Assembly (NCBI RefSeq): GCF_009900765.1
Contig: NZ_JAAABL010000004.1
Location: 1 to 64,000, forward strand
Direction: 5' to 3'
Source of the DNA: Rhodovarius lipocyclicus
GTDB lineage: Bacteria > Pseudomonadota > Alphaproteobacteria > Acetobacterales > Acetobacteraceae
DNA length: 64,000 bases
Part shown: piece by piece, positions 15,170 through 23,942 of the stretch
Numbering within the stretch: position 1 is the first letter of the stretch
How the letters are laid out: each line of letters begins with the position of its first letter
Notes under the pieces: generated by a model
The model's input: the letters and a program-made list of their open reading frames with translations, nothing else
Databases searched by the model: none
Told to the model about the DNA's origin: nothing
Made by a program: the position numbers and the translations under genes

Positions 15170-17266
15170 ATGGACATGCCCGTGCCGAATGAGCTGAACG
15201 TGCTGGCGGATGCCGTCTTCCGCCCCCGCGCCATCGCCCTGCTGGGGGCGACGCCCGACCAGAAGAAGAACAACTCCCGCGCGCAGCGGGTGCTGAAGAA
15301 GAACGGCTATCAGGGCCGGATCATCCCGATCAATCCGGGCCGGACGGAGATCATGGGCGACACCGCCTATCCCGATATCCGCGCCGCCCCGGGGCCGATC
15401 GACCATGCGTTCATCATGGTGCCCGCCGCCGCCGTGCCGGATGCCATCGCGGGCTGCGTGGAAAAGGGCGTGAAGGTCGCCACCATCTACAGCGCGGGCT
15501 TCGCCGAGATCGGCCCCGAGGGCCGCGCCATGCAGGAGGCGTTCACCGAGACCGCCCGGCGCGGCGGCCTGCGGCTGATCGGGCCGAACTGCCTGGGCCT
15601 GGTCAACGTGACCGACGGCGTGCCCATCACCAACAACGCGGCCGTGGAGGCCGAGGACATCAAGGCCGGCTCCATCGGCGTGGCGTCCCAGTCGGGCAGC
15701 ATGATGGGCGCGCTGCTGTCGCGCGCCATGGCCCGCGGGCATCGCTTCTCCAAGCTCGTCTCCGTCGGCAATGAATGCGATGTGGGCGTGGGCGAGGTCG
15801 CGCAGCTGCTGGTCGAGGACGAGGCCACCCGCTGCGTGCTGCTGTTCATGGAAACCCTGCGCGACGCGCCGAAGCTGGCCGCCGCCGCCGCGCGCGCGCA
15901 CCAGCTGGGCAAGCCGATCATCGCCTATAAGCTCGGGCGCTCGGACCTCGGGCGGCGCATCGCCGTCTCCCACACCGGTGCCATGGTGGGCGCGGACGAG
16001 CTCGCCGCCACCTTCTTCCGCGAGCACGGCATCCTGCGGGTGGAAACGCTGGAGGCGCTGGTGGAGGCACCGCGCCTGGTGCTGGGCCGCACCCCGCCCC
16101 GGGGCCGGCGCGTGTCCATCATCACCGGCACCGGCGGCGGGGCCGCGATGATCGTGGACCGCCTGGGCCTGTATGGCGACGAGCTGGTGGGGCCGACGCC
16201 CGCCATGCAGGAAAACCTCTCCGCCCAGGGCATCCATCTGAGCGATTCGCCCCTGATCGACCTGCCCATGGGCGGCGGCACCGGCCAGTACACCGCCGTG
16301 CTGAAGGAGATGGTGGCCTCCGACGGCAATGACGCGGTGGTGGCCGTGCTGGGCAGCACCGCCCGCCTGCGCCCGACCCAGGTGAACGAGAACATCCTGG
16401 ACATCTATGACGGCACGAAGCCCATCGCGGTGTTCTGCGCGCCCCAGGCCGACGAGGCGCTGCGCATCTGCGACGAGGCGGATGTGGCGGGTTTCCGCAC
16501 GCCGGAATCCTGCGCCGACGCGCTGCATGCCTTCCTGAACTGGCGCGCCCCGGTGGCGCGCGGCGTGGGCGCGCCCGAGGCCATGGCCAAGGCCAGCGCC
16601 CTGCTGGCCGCCGCCCCCTCCTCCACCCTCGATGAGGCCGAGGCCGGCGCCGTGTTCCAGGCCCTGGGCATCGAGGGCCCGGGCGCCCGGGTGGTGGAAA
16701 AGCCCGAGGATGTGCGCGGCATCGAGGGGCCGGTCGCGGTGAAGATCCTGTCGCCCGACATCCTGCACAAGACCGATGCCGGGCTGGTGCGGCTGGGCGT
16801 GGTCAGCGAGGGCGCGATCCGCGACGCGGTGGCCGAACTGACCGCCCGCGCGAAGCAGCACTTCCCCCAGGCCCGGCTGCGCGGCGCGCTGGTGGCGCCG
16901 ATGCACAAGGGCCTGGCCGAGGTGATCCTGGGCTTCCGGCGCGACCCGGAGGTCGGGCCCATCGTCATGCTGGGCATGGGCGGCGTGCTGGCGGAGCTGC
17001 GCAAGAGCTTCACCGTGCGCCTGGCCCCGGTCAGCGTGGAAACGGCGGCGGAGATGATCGCGGAGCTGCCGGAACTGCGCATGCTGACCGGCTTCCGCAA
17101 CCTGCCGCGCGGCGATGTGGCGGCGCTGGCGCGTGCCATCCACGCCATCTCCCTGCTGGCCGCGACCGATGGGCCGACGGTGCAGGAAGCCGAGATCAAC
17201 CCGCTGTTCATCCGCCGCGAAGGCGAAGGCGTCGTGGCCGTGGACGGCCTGATCATCCTTGGCTGA
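15170..17266 (+). CDS. NDP-forming acyl-CoA synthetase (acetate--CoA ligase family)
   Basis: The 698-residue single-chain enzyme has a CoA-binding domain (AIALLGATPDQKKNN... IDHAFIMVPAAAV), succinyl-CoA-ligase-like domains (SIGVASQSGSMMGALLSRA), the phospho-His segment AVSHTGAMVG near residue 270, and a C-terminal ATP-grasp domain (VAVKILSPDILHKTDAGLV). It makes an acyl-CoA from an acid, CoA and ATP through a phospho-histidine. The acid is not predictable. It is flanked by crotonase and acyl-CoA dehydrogenase genes, which points to catabolism of an activated carboxylic acid. Confidence 0.93.
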   Translation: MDMPVPNELNVLADAVFRPRAIALLGATPDQKKNNSRAQRVLKKNGYQGRIIPINPGRTEIMGDTAYPDIRAAPGPIDHAFIMVPAAAVPDAIAGCVEKGVKVATIYSAGFAEIGPEGRAMQEAFTETARRGGLRLIGPNCLGLVNVTDGVPITNNAAVEAEDIKAGSIGVASQSGSMMGALLSRAMARGHRFSKLVSVGNECDVGVGEVAQLLVEDEATRCVLLFMETLRDAPKLAAAAARAHQLGKPIIAYKLGRSDLGRRIAVSHTGAMVGADELAATFFREHGILRVETLEALVEAPRLVLGRTPPRGRRVSIITGTGGGAAMIVDRLGLYGDELVGPTPAMQENLSAQGIHLSDSPLIDLPMGGGTGQYTAVLKEMVASDGNDAVVAVLGSTARLRPTQVNENILDIYDGTKPIAVFCAPQADEALRICDEADVAGFRTPESCADALHAFLNWRAPVARGVGAPEAMAKASALLAAAPSSTLDEAEAGAVFQALGIEGPGARVVEKPEDVRGIEGPVAVKILSPDILHKTDAGLVRLGVVSEGAIRDAVAELTARAKQHFPQARLRGALVAPMHKGLAEVILGFRRDPEVGPIVMLGMGGVLAELRKSFTVRLAPVSVETAAEMIAELPELRMLTGFRNLPRGDVAALARAIHAISLLAATDGPTVQEAEINPLFIRREGEGVVAVDGLIILG

Positions 17267-17398
17267 TCCCTCAGACGCCGGGCGGCCGGCATCCGCCGAC
17301 CTTGGCTTCGCCGGACCGCCGGCGGGCCGCATTCACGGCCTTGGCATGAGGCAGCGCCTCATGCCCACCTTTTTCAGCCTGAGAGGAAATACCCGCGC

Positions 17399-18568
17399 AT
17401 GAGCACGATCGCGCTGTCCGACGAAGACCGCATGTTGCAGGAGCTGGTGGCGAAGTTCGTCCAGAACGAACTGATGCCGCTGGAGCCCGCCATCCTGAAG
17501 CGTGAGGCGGAGGGCGGCAAATACGGCCTCTCCGAAGCCGAGGAAGCCCCCCTGCTGGCCAAGTGCCAGGAGCTGGGCCTGTGGGGCCTGGACGTGCCCG
17601 AGGAATTCGGCGGCGCCAACCTCAACCCCGTCGCCCGCATGCTGGTGGAGGAGGAGGTGAGCCGCACCATCGTCCCCTTCGAATTCCCCCCCGACAGCCC
17701 CAACCTGCACATGCTGATGGCCGCCGCGAACGAGGACCAGCGCGAGCGCTATCTGAAGCCCTATGCCGAAGGGCGCATGAAATCCGCCATCGCGATCTCC
17801 GAGCCCGGCGCGGGCGGCGACCCCGCCGGCATGCTCACCCGCGCCCGCAAGGATGGCGATGACTGGGTGATCAACGGCCGCAAGATCTGGGTCAGCCGCG
17901 TGCCCTATTGCGACTTCATCATCCTCATGGCGCGTACCGGCGAAGGCAAGCGCGAGGAAGGCATGACCGCCTTCATCGTGGACAAGGGCACCCCAGGCTT
18001 CATCATCGAGCGCGAGATCCCGATGATCGGCGGCCGGCGGACCTATGAGCTGGTCTTCGACGAGATGCGCCTGAAGGACAGCCAGATCCTGGGCACGCTC
18101 GGCCGCGGCTATGCCCCCATGCAGCTGCGCCTGAACGTGCGCCGGCTGCAGATGGGCGCGCGCTGCGTCGGCATCTCCGCCCGCGCGGTGGAGATGATGT
18201 GCGAGCAGGCGAAAAGCCGCGTGACCTTTGGCGTGCCGCTGGCCGACCGCCAGGCCATCCAGTGGTGGATCGCCGACGCCGCGGTGAAGATCCACGCCTG
18301 CCGGCTGATGGTCATGAGCGCCGCCCGCACCATGGAAGACGGCGGCGACGTGAAGAACGAGGCCAGCATGATCAAGGTCTTCGCCACCGAAATGGCGACC
18401 GAGATCGTGGACCGCGCCATGCAGACCTTCGGCGCCATGGGCATGACCAAGGAACTGCCCCTGCAGCTGTTCGCCCAGCAGGTGCGGCTGATGCGCATCT
18501 ATGAAGGCCCGACGGAAGTGCACCGCATGGCCATCGCCAAGCGCGTGCTGCGCCACGGCAAGGTCTGA
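17399..18568 (+). CDS. Acyl-CoA dehydrogenase family protein
   Basis: The 389-residue flavoprotein shows the FAD/substrate motif AIAISEPGAGGDPAG, the region GRKIWVSRVPYCDFIILM, and the C-terminal motif YEGPTEVHRMAIAKRVL, whose Glu is at the usual catalytic-base position of many family members. It introduces an alpha,beta double bond in acyl-CoA and passes electrons to ETF. It follows the acyl-CoA synthetase by 132 bp, a gap with GC-rich dyads and GAGAGG just before the ATG. The three genes probably form a degradation operon. Confidence 0.94.
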   Translation: MSTIALSDEDRMLQELVAKFVQNELMPLEPAILKREAEGGKYGLSEAEEAPLLAKCQELGLWGLDVPEEFGGANLNPVARMLVEEEVSRTIVPFEFPPDSPNLHMLMAAANEDQRERYLKPYAEGRMKSAIAISEPGAGGDPAGMLTRARKDGDDWVINGRKIWVSRVPYCDFIILMARTGEGKREEGMTAFIVDKGTPGFIIEREIPMIGGRRTYELVFDEMRLKDSQILGTLGRGYAPMQLRLNVRRLQMGARCVGISARAVEMMCEQAKSRVTFGVPLADRQAIQWWIADAAVKIHACRLMVMSAARTMEDGGDVKNEASMIKVFATEMATEIVDRAMQTFGAMGMTKELPLQLFAQQVRLMRIYEGPTEVHRMAIAKRVLRHGKV

Positions 18569-18592
18569 CGCGAAAGGGGGGAGCGATCCCCC

Positions 18593-19300
18593 CTACTCCG
18601 CCGCGCGCAGCGCCACCATCCGCTCATCGGCCACGATCAGCCCGTTCTCCAGCCGGATCACCCGGTTGCACCATTGCCGCACCACGGCCATGTCGTGGGT
18701 GGCCAGCACCATGATCTCGGCATCGCGCACCAGCCGGTGCAGCCGGGCCTCGGCGCGGCGCATGAAATCCTCGTCGCCGGCCAGGAACCATTCATCCATC
18801 AGCAGGATGTCGGGGGCCATCTCGGTGGCCATGGCGAAGGCCAGGCGGATGTTCATCCCCGCCGAATAGCCGCGCACCGGCAGGTCGATCGCTTCCCCAA
18901 GGCCGGAAAATTCCACCACGCGCTCCACCACCGCGCGGCTCTCGCGCTCGCTCAGCCCCTTGTACAGGCCGCGCAGCATGATGTTCTCGCGCCCGGTCAG
19001 GAACTGGTCCATCCCCGCCATGGGGTCGATCAGGGAACCGATCTCCCCCTCCACCCGCAGCCGGCCGGCGCAGGGCTGGTAGATGCCGGCCAGCGTGCGC
19101 AGCAGGGTGGATTTGCCCGAGCCATTGGGCCCCACCAGCGCCACCCGCTCCCCGCCGCGGATCTCGAAGCCGAGGCCGCGCAGCGCATGCACCAGCATCG
19201 GCCCCCTGGCCCGCGCCAGCAGGCTTTTTTTCAGGGAGCGCGCGGTGTGGTGATAGAGCGGGAACTCCACCTTCAGCCCATGCGCCTGGATGCTCGCCAT
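18593..19300 (-). CDS. ABC transporter ATP-binding protein, polysaccharide/O-antigen export (Wzt/KpsT type)
   Basis: The 235-residue ATPase has Walker A GPNGSGKST, signature YSAGMNIRLAFAMA, Walker B DILLMDEW and the switch-His segment LATHDMA. The sequence resembles the short KpsT/TagH/Wzt-type ATPases without a C-terminal carbohydrate-binding domain. It pairs with the permease gene ending 5 bp upstream, and together they should export a lipid-linked or glycan substrate across the inner membrane. It is the last gene of the leftward glycan cluster. Confidence 0.92.
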   Translation of the reverse strand: MASIQAHGLKVEFPLYHHTARSLKKSLLARARGPMLVHALRGLGFEIRGGERVALVGPNGSGKSTLLRTLAGIYQPCAGRLRVEGEIGSLIDPMAGMDQFLTGRENIMLRGLYKGLSERESRAVVERVVEFSGLGEAIDLPVRGYSAGMNIRLAFAMATEMAPDILLMDEWFLAGDEDFMRRAEARLHRLVRDAEIMVLATHDMAVVRQWCNRVIRLENGLIVADERMVALRAAE

Positions 19301-19305
19301 GGCCG

Positions 19306-20130
19306 CTACACCCAGAAGGCCACGCGGGCGCGGAAGCGGGTGAACACCGCCTGCCCCGTCGCCCAGATCAGCAGGGTGAAGCCCAGCGCGCCCGCCCAGG
19401 CGCCCCAGCCGGCGGCGGCCCCCATCAGCGGCGCGCGCACCACCTCGATCAGGCAGAACAGCGGGTTCAGCGGCAGCCAGGGCTCCAGCCAGCGCACCAT
19501 GCCGGGCTGCCAGATCACCGGGGTGACGAAGAAGGCCACCTGCAGCACGGCCGCCACGATCTGCGTCACGTCGCGGAAGCGCGCGCACAGCATGCCCAGC
19601 AGCAGGGACAGCCAGAACAGGTTCACCGCCACCACCAGAAAGCCCGGCACCGCCAGCAGCGCGGCCCAGCCGGGGTTGAAGCCGAACACCACGAACACGC
19701 CCAGGATCAGCGGCAGGTTGTGCGCCGCCACCAGCCCTGTGCGGAACACCCCCCGCAGCGCCTGGATACTGTGCGGCAGCGGCATCTGGCGGATGATGCC
19801 CTCGGCGGCGGTCAGGCAGTTGCAGGCCTCGGTGATGCCCTGGGCCAGCAAATTCCACAGGATCAGGCTGGCGGCGAGCCAGGGCAGGTATTCCGCCACC
19901 TCCATCCGCAGCAGATGGGCGTAGAGAAAGCCCAGCGCCCCCAGCATCACGGCCGTGGTCACGCTCATCCACAACGGGCCGAGCAGCGAGCCCCGGAAGC
20001 GGTGCATGATGTCGCCCCGCGCCAGCGCCCAGGCCAGGCGGATGCGGCGGAAGCCCTGGCCGAGGTCTTCCAGCGCCTCGGCGCCCCGGCGCGGGGCCTC
20101 GGCATCGAACAGGCGGACGGGCGCGGCCAT
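19306..20130 (-). CDS. ABC-2 type transporter permease, polysaccharide export (Wzm/KpsM type)
   Basis: The 274-residue protein has about six membrane spans, for example TAVMLGALGFLYAHLL, VVAVNLFWLSLLLGML and VLQVAFFVTPVIW. The sequence RGSLLGPLWMSVTTAVM and the segment LPLNPLFCLIEVVRAPL are typical of polysaccharide-export ABC-2 permeases. It acts in the inner membrane with the adjacent ATPase. No Wza/KpsD outer-membrane partner or co-polymerase is in the window. Confidence 0.92.
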   Translation of the reverse strand: MAAPVRLFDAEAPRRGAEALEDLGQGFRRIRLAWALARGDIMHRFRGSLLGPLWMSVTTAVMLGALGFLYAHLLRMEVAEYLPWLAASLILWNLLAQGITEACNCLTAAEGIIRQMPLPHSIQALRGVFRTGLVAAHNLPLILGVFVVFGFNPGWAALLAVPGFLVVAVNLFWLSLLLGMLCARFRDVTQIVAAVLQVAFFVTPVIWQPGMVRWLEPWLPLNPLFCLIEVVRAPLMGAAAGWGAWAGALGFTLLIWATGQAVFTRFRARVAFWV

Positions 20131-20157
20131 CAGGCGGGCAAGCCGGCGCGGGGGGCG

Positions 20158-21693
20158 TCAGGCCGCATCGGCGGCCCTTCCGGCGAACAGCGCGCCGCCC
20201 GCCAGCCGCAACCGGCCCTGGCTCAGCCCCAGCCGCAGCATGTCGAAGCGCGTCAGATGCAGGCGCTGGCGCGCCATCTGCGCGCGCATCCGGGCGCGGT
20301 ACTCGGCCTGGTATTGCGGCAGCAGCAGCTCCAGCGCCCAGGCATGGGTGTTCAGCACCATGCGCTGGAACTGCGCCTCCACCCGGGCGGAGGCCGAGGG
20401 CATCACGCGGTCCCAGATCCAGTCCAGGATGGGAAAGTGCACGTAGAGCTTCTGGTCCCGCGCCGCGATGGTCTGGCCCGGGCGGCCCTGGCGGTAGAAG
20501 TACCAGGCCTCCGGCACCATCGCCACGCGGCGGGCGCGCAGCAGGGCCTCGAACTGGAAGGGCAGGTCGTCGAAGCGGGCGATGTGTTCGGGAAAGACGA
20601 TGCCGTTCTGCTCCAGCAGGTCCCGGCGGTAGATGCGGCGCCAGATGGTCGGGCGCTCGGTCAGCAGCGCCACGGTGTCCTCGGTCACATGCGGCCAGTC
20701 GGCCACCCCCTCCGGCGCGCCGCGATGGCGGGCCAGCGTGCCGTCCGGCCAGGCCTCGGCATAGCCGCATTGGGCGACATCGGCGCAGGCGAGGATCGAG
20801 GCGCGGTACAGCTCGGCGAACATGGCCGGGTCCACCCAGTCGTCGCCATCCACGAAGCCGATGAACTCCCCACGCGCCACCGCCATCCCCGCATTGCGTG
20901 CGGAGGCGCAGCCGCCATTGGGCTTGTGCACCACCCGCACCCGGCCCGGGAAGCGCGCGGCCCAGGCATCGGCCATGGCGCCGGTCCGGTCCGGGGAACC
21001 GTCATCGACGACGATCACCTCCAGCCGCTCCAGCGTCTGGTGGGCCAGGGATTCCAGGCATTGGTCGATGTCGCCCTCGACGCGATAGGCCGGCACGATG
21101 ACCGAGACCTCGACCTCCACCGGGCCGCGGTCGCTGCCGAAGCCGCGATGGCGCTGGTCGTCGCGCCAGAAGAAGCTGTGCGCCAGCTCGTCGCGGCTGA
21201 TGCGGTACAGGGAGATGGGGTCGGCCCCGGCCTCCGTGTACACGCCGCAGATGTGGCCGCAGCGCAGCCCGCCCAGCAGGGTGCGCACTTCCTCCAGCGT
21301 GTGCCGGGTGCCGTCCACCCGCACCAGGTCGGGGGCGCGACCCTCCAGCGCGCGGTGGGCGGCGGCGGCGTCGGGCACCAGCTCCAGCCAGGGCCACAGG
21401 CGGCGCAGCCCCTGCAGGACGGAATTGGCCAGCACCGGGTTGCGGCCGGTGAAGGGCTCCACCACGATGACGCGGGTGTTGGCGCAGCGCATGAACTGCA
21501 ACTGCACCTCCAGCCCCGAGCGCGCGCCCAGCAGCACCATGCAGGGCCGGCCATCGGCGGCCATGGGCCAGGTGATGGCGCCGTAATAGCCATGGGTCAG
21601 GCGCCAGGCGTCGTCCTCCAGCATGCGCGGGTCGGCGCCCAGCCCCTGCAGCACGGCCATGGCGCGGCGCAGTTGTTGCGGGTGGTGCATCAT
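20158..21693 (-). CDS. Two-domain protein: FkbM-like N-terminus and GT2 glycosyltransferase C-terminus
   Basis: Encodes 511 residues. From about residue 200 it is a GT-A family 2 glycosyltransferase (VSVIVPAYRVEGDID, EVIVVDDGSPD, metal-binding FVDGDDWVDP). The first ~190 residues are not a glycosyltransferase. TRVIVVEPFTGRNPVLANSV and PDLVRVDGTRHTLEEV resemble a worn FkbM-type methyltransferase Rossmann domain, an inference by eye. Two ATGs follow GGAGG; the first overlaps the preceding gene's stop (ATGA). It probably extends the glycan exported by the neighbouring ABC pair. Confidence 0.85.
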   Translation of the reverse strand: MMHHPQQLRRAMAVLQGLGADPRMLEDDAWRLTHGYYGAITWPMAADGRPCMVLLGARSGLEVQLQFMRCANTRVIVVEPFTGRNPVLANSVLQGLRRLWPWLELVPDAAAAHRALEGRAPDLVRVDGTRHTLEEVRTLLGGLRCGHICGVYTEAGADPISLYRISRDELAHSFFWRDDQRHRGFGSDRGPVEVEVSVIVPAYRVEGDIDQCLESLAHQTLERLEVIVVDDGSPDRTGAMADAWAARFPGRVRVVHKPNGGCASARNAGMAVARGEFIGFVDGDDWVDPAMFAELYRASILACADVAQCGYAEAWPDGTLARHRGAPEGVADWPHVTEDTVALLTERPTIWRRIYRRDLLEQNGIVFPEHIARFDDLPFQFEALLRARRVAMVPEAWYFYRQGRPGQTIAARDQKLYVHFPILDWIWDRVMPSASARVEAQFQRMVLNTHAWALELLLPQYQAEYRARMRAQMARQRLHLTRFDMLRLGLSQGRLRLAGGALFAGRAADAA

Positions 21694-22901
21694 GCGGACC
21701 TCCGGCGAAACAGGGGGGCCAGGCGGTATCGCAGCCAGGCGCGGGCATGCGCCCGCCCCGGCGCGCCATGCCGCCCCGCCAGAAAGCGCAGCACCGGCAG
21801 CAGGCGCGGGCGGCGCGGAATGGCCAGATCCTCCAGCAGGGCCGCGTCGCCATGGCGCAGGGCCGCCAGCAATGTCGCATCCCGCCCCGACAGGCCGGAC
21901 AGCGCCGCCACCGCCAGCCATTCCCCGGGCATGGCGGCGAAGATCGCCACCGCCTCGGTGAAGAAGCGCCGGCGATGGGCGGCGGTGATGTTCTGCCCGC
22001 ACCAGAACAGCATGCGCAGCAGGGCCAGCGACAATTCCGCCCCCGCCGCCGGCTCCACCGCCGCCTGGCACGCGGCCCGCACCGCCATGCGGCAGGTCAC
22101 GATCGCGTCCATCCGGCGCACGCTGCGCTCATCCGTGATCTTGCCCGGGCGGTTGACGCGGTAGAGGTAGCCGACCTCCCCCCGCAGCCCGACGCGCTGG
22201 GTGGCCAGCAGGGCGCGCACATGGGTGGGCATGTCCTCGAACAGCCGGCCTTCGGGGAATTCCAGGCCGGAGGCCTCGAAGAAGCTCCGCCGCATCACCC
22301 GCGGGTTGGCGTTGGGCTCCAGCCGCAGCAGCCGGGGTTCGCGCGTCACGTTCACGCGGCGGAACTCGGCGCCCTGCAAAATCCGGTCCCACAGCCAGGC
22401 GTCATAGAAGGGGGCGGCGGTCAGCGCCTCGCCATCCAGCACGGCGGAACGGCACAGCACCAGGTCGCAGTCGCGCTCCCGCACATCGCCCGCCATGCGC
22501 AGCAGCACGGCGATGTCGGCGATGTCGTCGCTGTCCAGGAAGGCCAGGCACTGGCCGGTGGCGAAGGCGGCGCCGGCCATGCGCGCGGCGGACAGCCCCC
22601 GGTTCGCCTGGTCCAGCACCAGGGCGCGCAGGGGGGCGTTGCGCACCCATTCGCAGGCCAGTTCGAGGGCGCCGTCATCGCCGCCGTCATGCACCACGAT
22701 GATCTCCACCTGCCGCGGCATGGCCGGCACCAGGGAGTTCAGCGCGGCCCGCAGCCAGGCCCGGGTGCGGAACACCGGCACCACGACGGAGAGCACGGGC
22801 TCCGGCCCCGGCTGGTTCCACAGGGCGGAGCGCGCGGCGATGCGCGCGCTGCCCTGCTGGCTGAGCAGGGGCGGCTGCAGGGTGGCGGTGGCGTCAAGCA
22901 T
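21690..22901 (-). CDS. Glycosyltransferase family 2 protein
   Basis: The 403-residue GT-A protein has LSVVVPVFRTRAWLRAAL, VEIIVVHDGGDDG and the metal-binding LAFLDSDDIAD within residues ~35-145. The C-terminal half is Arg/Ala-rich helical sequence without a recognised domain. It has no membrane span. It overlaps both neighbours (stop/ATG overlap with the downstream transferase, 8-bp overlap with the upstream one), consistent with a coupled glycan-assembly cluster. The donor and acceptor sugars cannot be predicted. Confidence 0.88.
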   Translation of the reverse strand: MLDATATLQPPLLSQQGSARIAARSALWNQPGPEPVLSVVVPVFRTRAWLRAALNSLVPAMPRQVEIIVVHDGGDDGALELACEWVRNAPLRALVLDQANRGLSAARMAGAAFATGQCLAFLDSDDIADIAVLLRMAGDVRERDCDLVLCRSAVLDGEALTAAPFYDAWLWDRILQGAEFRRVNVTREPRLLRLEPNANPRVMRRSFFEASGLEFPEGRLFEDMPTHVRALLATQRVGLRGEVGYLYRVNRPGKITDERSVRRMDAIVTCRMAVRAACQAAVEPAAGAELSLALLRMLFWCGQNITAAHRRRFFTEAVAIFAAMPGEWLAVAALSGLSGRDATLLAALRHGDAALLEDLAIPRRPRLLPVLRFLAGRHGAPGRAHARAWLRYRLAPLFRRRSA

Positions 22902-23871
22902 GATGGGGGGCCGCTTCGGTCAGGGGCGGGATGGAAGGGATGGGGGCGGGTCGGGGCTGGGCAACGGGCCCGCCCAGTTCACCGCGCCAGCCGCGCGCGG
23001 AAGAAGCGAGCCAATGCCGCCACCCCGCCCAGTCCGGCCGGCGGCGCGCCAGGAAGAAGGCGCCATAGCGCAGCACGTCGATCGCCAGCATGGGCCAGCG
23101 CCGGTGCAGCCGCGCGACATGGGCGCGGTTGCGGAACATCATGCCCCGGCGCAGATCGTCCGGCGGCACTGCGGCCAGCAGCAGCCCGCCCAGCACGGGC
23201 ATCGCCTCCTGCATGCCGGAGGGATGGCGGGCGGTGACGGTGGTCAAAGTCTCCACCGCGCCGCCGCCGCGCATCACGCGCAGCATGAAATCCACCTCAT
23301 CCCCGCGGATGAACAGGCGGGTGTCGGGCACGCCGAAGCGGTGGAAGGTGGCCGCCGGCATCAGCGCGCCGTTGAACAGATGGGCCTGGCCCGCGATCAC
23401 GGGCCGGCGCTGCACATCGGCACGCGCCAGCAGCCGCCGCCCGCCCAGGCGGAAGGGAAAGGCGCAGAGCTCAGGGTCCGCCGCATCCAGCACGAGGGGG
23501 GAGACGATGGCGGCACCGCCCGCGCGCTGGCGCTGCAACAGCCGGGCCAGCGCATCGGCCTCGCACGGCCAGCCGTCATCGTCCCACAGCCACAGCCATT
23601 CGGCGCCACGCGCCAGCGCCATCAGCGCGCCCAGCGCGAAACCGCCAGCACCGCCGAGGTTGGCCTCGGAGCGCAGATGCAGCGCCGCCGCGTCCTGGCA
23701 CAGCCGGGGCGTGACGGGGCAGTCGCCATTATCCACCACGATGATGTCGCAGGGCGCGAGGAATTGCCGTTCCAGCTGCGCCAGCAGGCGGCGAAGCTCC
23801 TCGGGCCGGTTGCGGGTCACGATGACCGCTGCGACGCGCGGCCGGGGCGCCTCTGGCTTGATCCCTGTCAC
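22894..23871 (-). CDS. GlfT2-like family 2 glycosyltransferase
   Basis: The protein has about 325 residues, with VAAVIVTRNRPEELRRLL, DIIVVDNG and WLWLWDDDGWP, the extended DDD motif seen in galactofuranosyl/rhamnosyl-type GT2 enzymes. FIRGDEVDFMLRV further supports that group. The GTG at 23871 has AGGGAG seven bases upstream; a longer frame starting at a TTG at 23946 would translate through the hairpin after the RTX gene and is less likely. It is the first glycosyltransferase downstream of the RTX gene. Confidence 0.83.
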   Translation of the reverse strand: MTGIKPEAPRPRVAAVIVTRNRPEELRRLLAQLERQFLAPCDIIVVDNGDCPVTPRLCQDAAALHLRSEANLGGAGGFALGALMALARGAEWLWLWDDDGWPCEADALARLLQRQRAGGAAIVSPLVLDAADPELCAFPFRLGGRRLLARADVQRRPVIAGQAHLFNGALMPAATFHRFGVPDTRLFIRGDEVDFMLRVMRGGGAVETLTTVTARHPSGMQEAMPVLGGLLLAAVPPDDLRRGMMFRNRAHVARLHRRWPMLAIDVLRYGAFFLARRRPDWAGWRHWLASSARGWRGELGGPVAQPRPAPIPSIPPLTEAAPHHA

Positions 23872-23906
23872 CGGGATGCTCCCTGTCGGAGGATGGCGGG
23901 GGAAAT

Positions 23907-23933
23907 CCGGGGGAGGCAGGGCGCCTCCCCCGG
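23907..23933 (-). terminator. Strong GC hairpin between the RTX gene and the glycosyltransferases
   Basis: A perfect 11-bp stem, CCGGGGGAGGC (23907-23917) / GCCTCCCCCGG (23923-23933), with a five-base loop lies just after the RTX stop and before the first transferase start. It lacks a T tract, so partial read-through to the glycan genes is possible. Confidence 0.5.
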
Positions 23934-23942
23934 TCACGGGCC

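Noticed and set aside
14006-17332. Very long minus-strand open frame of about 1100 codons
   Set aside because: It lies opposite three well-supported genes, has His/Arg/Gly-rich shadow composition typical of GC-rich antisense frames, and shows no family motif.
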